This document shows positions 7,387-7,772 of a DNA stretch of 7,772 bases, piece after piece; position 1 is the first letter of the stretch; the number at the start of each line of letters is the position of its first letter. Source of the stretch: an uncultured Planctomycetaceae bacterium (GTDB lineage: Bacteria > Planctomycetota > Planctomycetia > Pirellulales > Pirellulaceae). Under the pieces are notes generated by a model, which did no database searches, was not told the DNA's origin, and was given only the letters and a program-made list of their open reading frames with translations. Made by a program: the position numbers and the translations under genes. Location of the stretch: contig CAIYOB010000030.1 of NCBI GenBank assembly GCA_903927685.1, positions 1 to 7,772 of the forward strand, given 5' to 3'.

Positions 7387-7605
7387 CTACTCCTTCCAAT
7401 CACCGCTGGCGTACTCTTCGTGGGTCAGCACACCGCGGACATTGATGAGTTGGTAGTCGTATCGGATCCGCGCCACCAAGCGGTATTTGTTCCCGCCAGG
7501 CTCGCAGTCGACATGAACCGGTCTCCCTGGTCTCCGGTGCGTCCCAACGTGTCCAGCGTTGAGTTTACGCTCGCAATCCTCCCCGGGCAAGCGGTGCCGG
7601 GGCAC
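7387..7605 (-). CDS. higB: HigB-like toxin, N-terminus uncertain or degraded
   Basis: The C-terminal ~35 residues, with GGNKYRLVARIRYDYQ and then VLTHEEYASGDWK, match the end of HigB-family mRNA-cleaving toxins of the RelE fold. Placement directly before a HigA-like antitoxin is the usual HigBA order. The N-terminal half is not family-like: the expected helical part with a conserved Trp/His-Pro region is absent. The frame is closed by a stop at 7653-7651, which leaves at most about 87 codons where the family normally has 90-110 residues. The only plausible start is GTG 7605, with no good ribosome site. Neither of the other two minus frames restores a HigB N-terminus. The gene may be a 5'-damaged remnant, or a divergent toxin. 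The family assignment is good for the C-terminus only. Confidence 0.55.
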   Translation of the reverse strand: MPRHRLPGEDCERKLNAGHVGTHRRPGRPVHVDCEPGGNKYRLVARIRYDYQLINVRGVLTHEEYASGDWKE

Positions 7606-7629
7606 CTTCTTCTGCCGCGCCGCCGACGG

Positions 7630-7635
7630 TAGAAT
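7630..7635 (+). promoter_or_regulatory. Possible -10 box (TAGAAT) of the right-edge gene
   Basis: TAGAAT lies 32 bases before ATG 7668 and differs from TATAAT at one base. The -35 region (around TTCTTC, 7608-7613, 16 bases upstream) is poor. The site would lie in the short space shared with the divergent toxin gene. Confidence 0.3.
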
Positions 7636-7667
7636 GACCGCACCCCAAGATCACGAGCGGTACTGCA

Positions 7668-7772
7668 ATGCGGCATCCCGTCCAAGAGCAAGTGCGAGCG
7701 ATCCAACGCCGGGCGTGGCGGCTGCGCGCGGTCTGCGCGTGCGGGCTGTGGCTGAGCGGCTTCCTGGGCGCG
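7668..7772 (+). CDS. Start of an unidentified, possibly membrane protein (3' cut)
   Basis: A frame opens at ATG 7668 and stays open for 35 codons to the window edge. It begins MRHPVQEQVRAIQRRAWRL, a basic and amphipathic stretch, and then turns hydrophobic from about residue 21 (AVCACGLWLSGFLGA). This looks like a short cytosolic N-terminus followed by a first membrane helix, or a signal anchor. The function cannot be told from this fragment. There is only a weak GAGCGG (7655-7660) as ribosome site. It is divergent from the toxin gene, whose start is about 60 bases away. Confidence 0.5.
   Translation, partial: MRHPVQEQVRAIQRRAWRLRAVCACGLWLSGFLGA

Overview
The window looks like a GC-rich bacterial chromosome, most likely a planctomycete of the Pirellula group. 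This lineage call is inference. It rests on high GC with many NNC/NNG codons, weak or variable Shine-Dalgarno sites, a SUF gene set that opens with a SufR-type regulator, and a tRNA-linked integrase with a repeated Leu-Pro tail. No rRNA or other decisive taxonomic marker is present.

Region 1 (1-921) is the end of an integrated element. A tyrosine recombinase, cut by the left window edge, runs rightward and ends inside a tRNA-Val(UAC) gene on the opposite strand. The last ~20 integrase residues and its stop codon are read from the antisense of the tRNA. The 3' quarter of the integrase gene is dense in DNA repeats: a triplet of AGCTTCCCC, an inverted repeat, a doublet of CACGGGTTT, and a minus-strand intrinsic terminator suited to the tRNA. 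This is what an attachment-site arm hidden in coding sequence would look like.

Region 2 (922-6902) is a rightward gene cluster for iron-sulfur cluster biogenesis: a SufR-like repressor with four C-terminal Cys, a lone nuoB (complex I subunit carrying cluster N2), sufC (ATPase), sufB and sufD (scaffold pair), a Rieske-type ferredoxin, and a DUF59/MIP18 protein (SufT-like). A good sigma-70-like promoter and an 8-bp perfect dyad overlapping its -35 box precede sufR, which suggests autoregulation by a cluster-sensing repressor. SufBCD would assemble clusters, SufT would help deliver them, and the Rieske protein could supply electrons. The cysteine desulfurase (sufS) and the sulfur carrier (sufU or sufE) are not in the window.

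Region 3 (6903-7772) holds a convergent toxin-antitoxin pair of HigBA type on the minus strand (toxin first, antitoxin second, 3 nt apart). The toxin N-terminal half is not recognisable and may be damaged. The first 35 codons of a divergent plus-strand gene, beginning with what looks like a membrane segment, run off the right edge.
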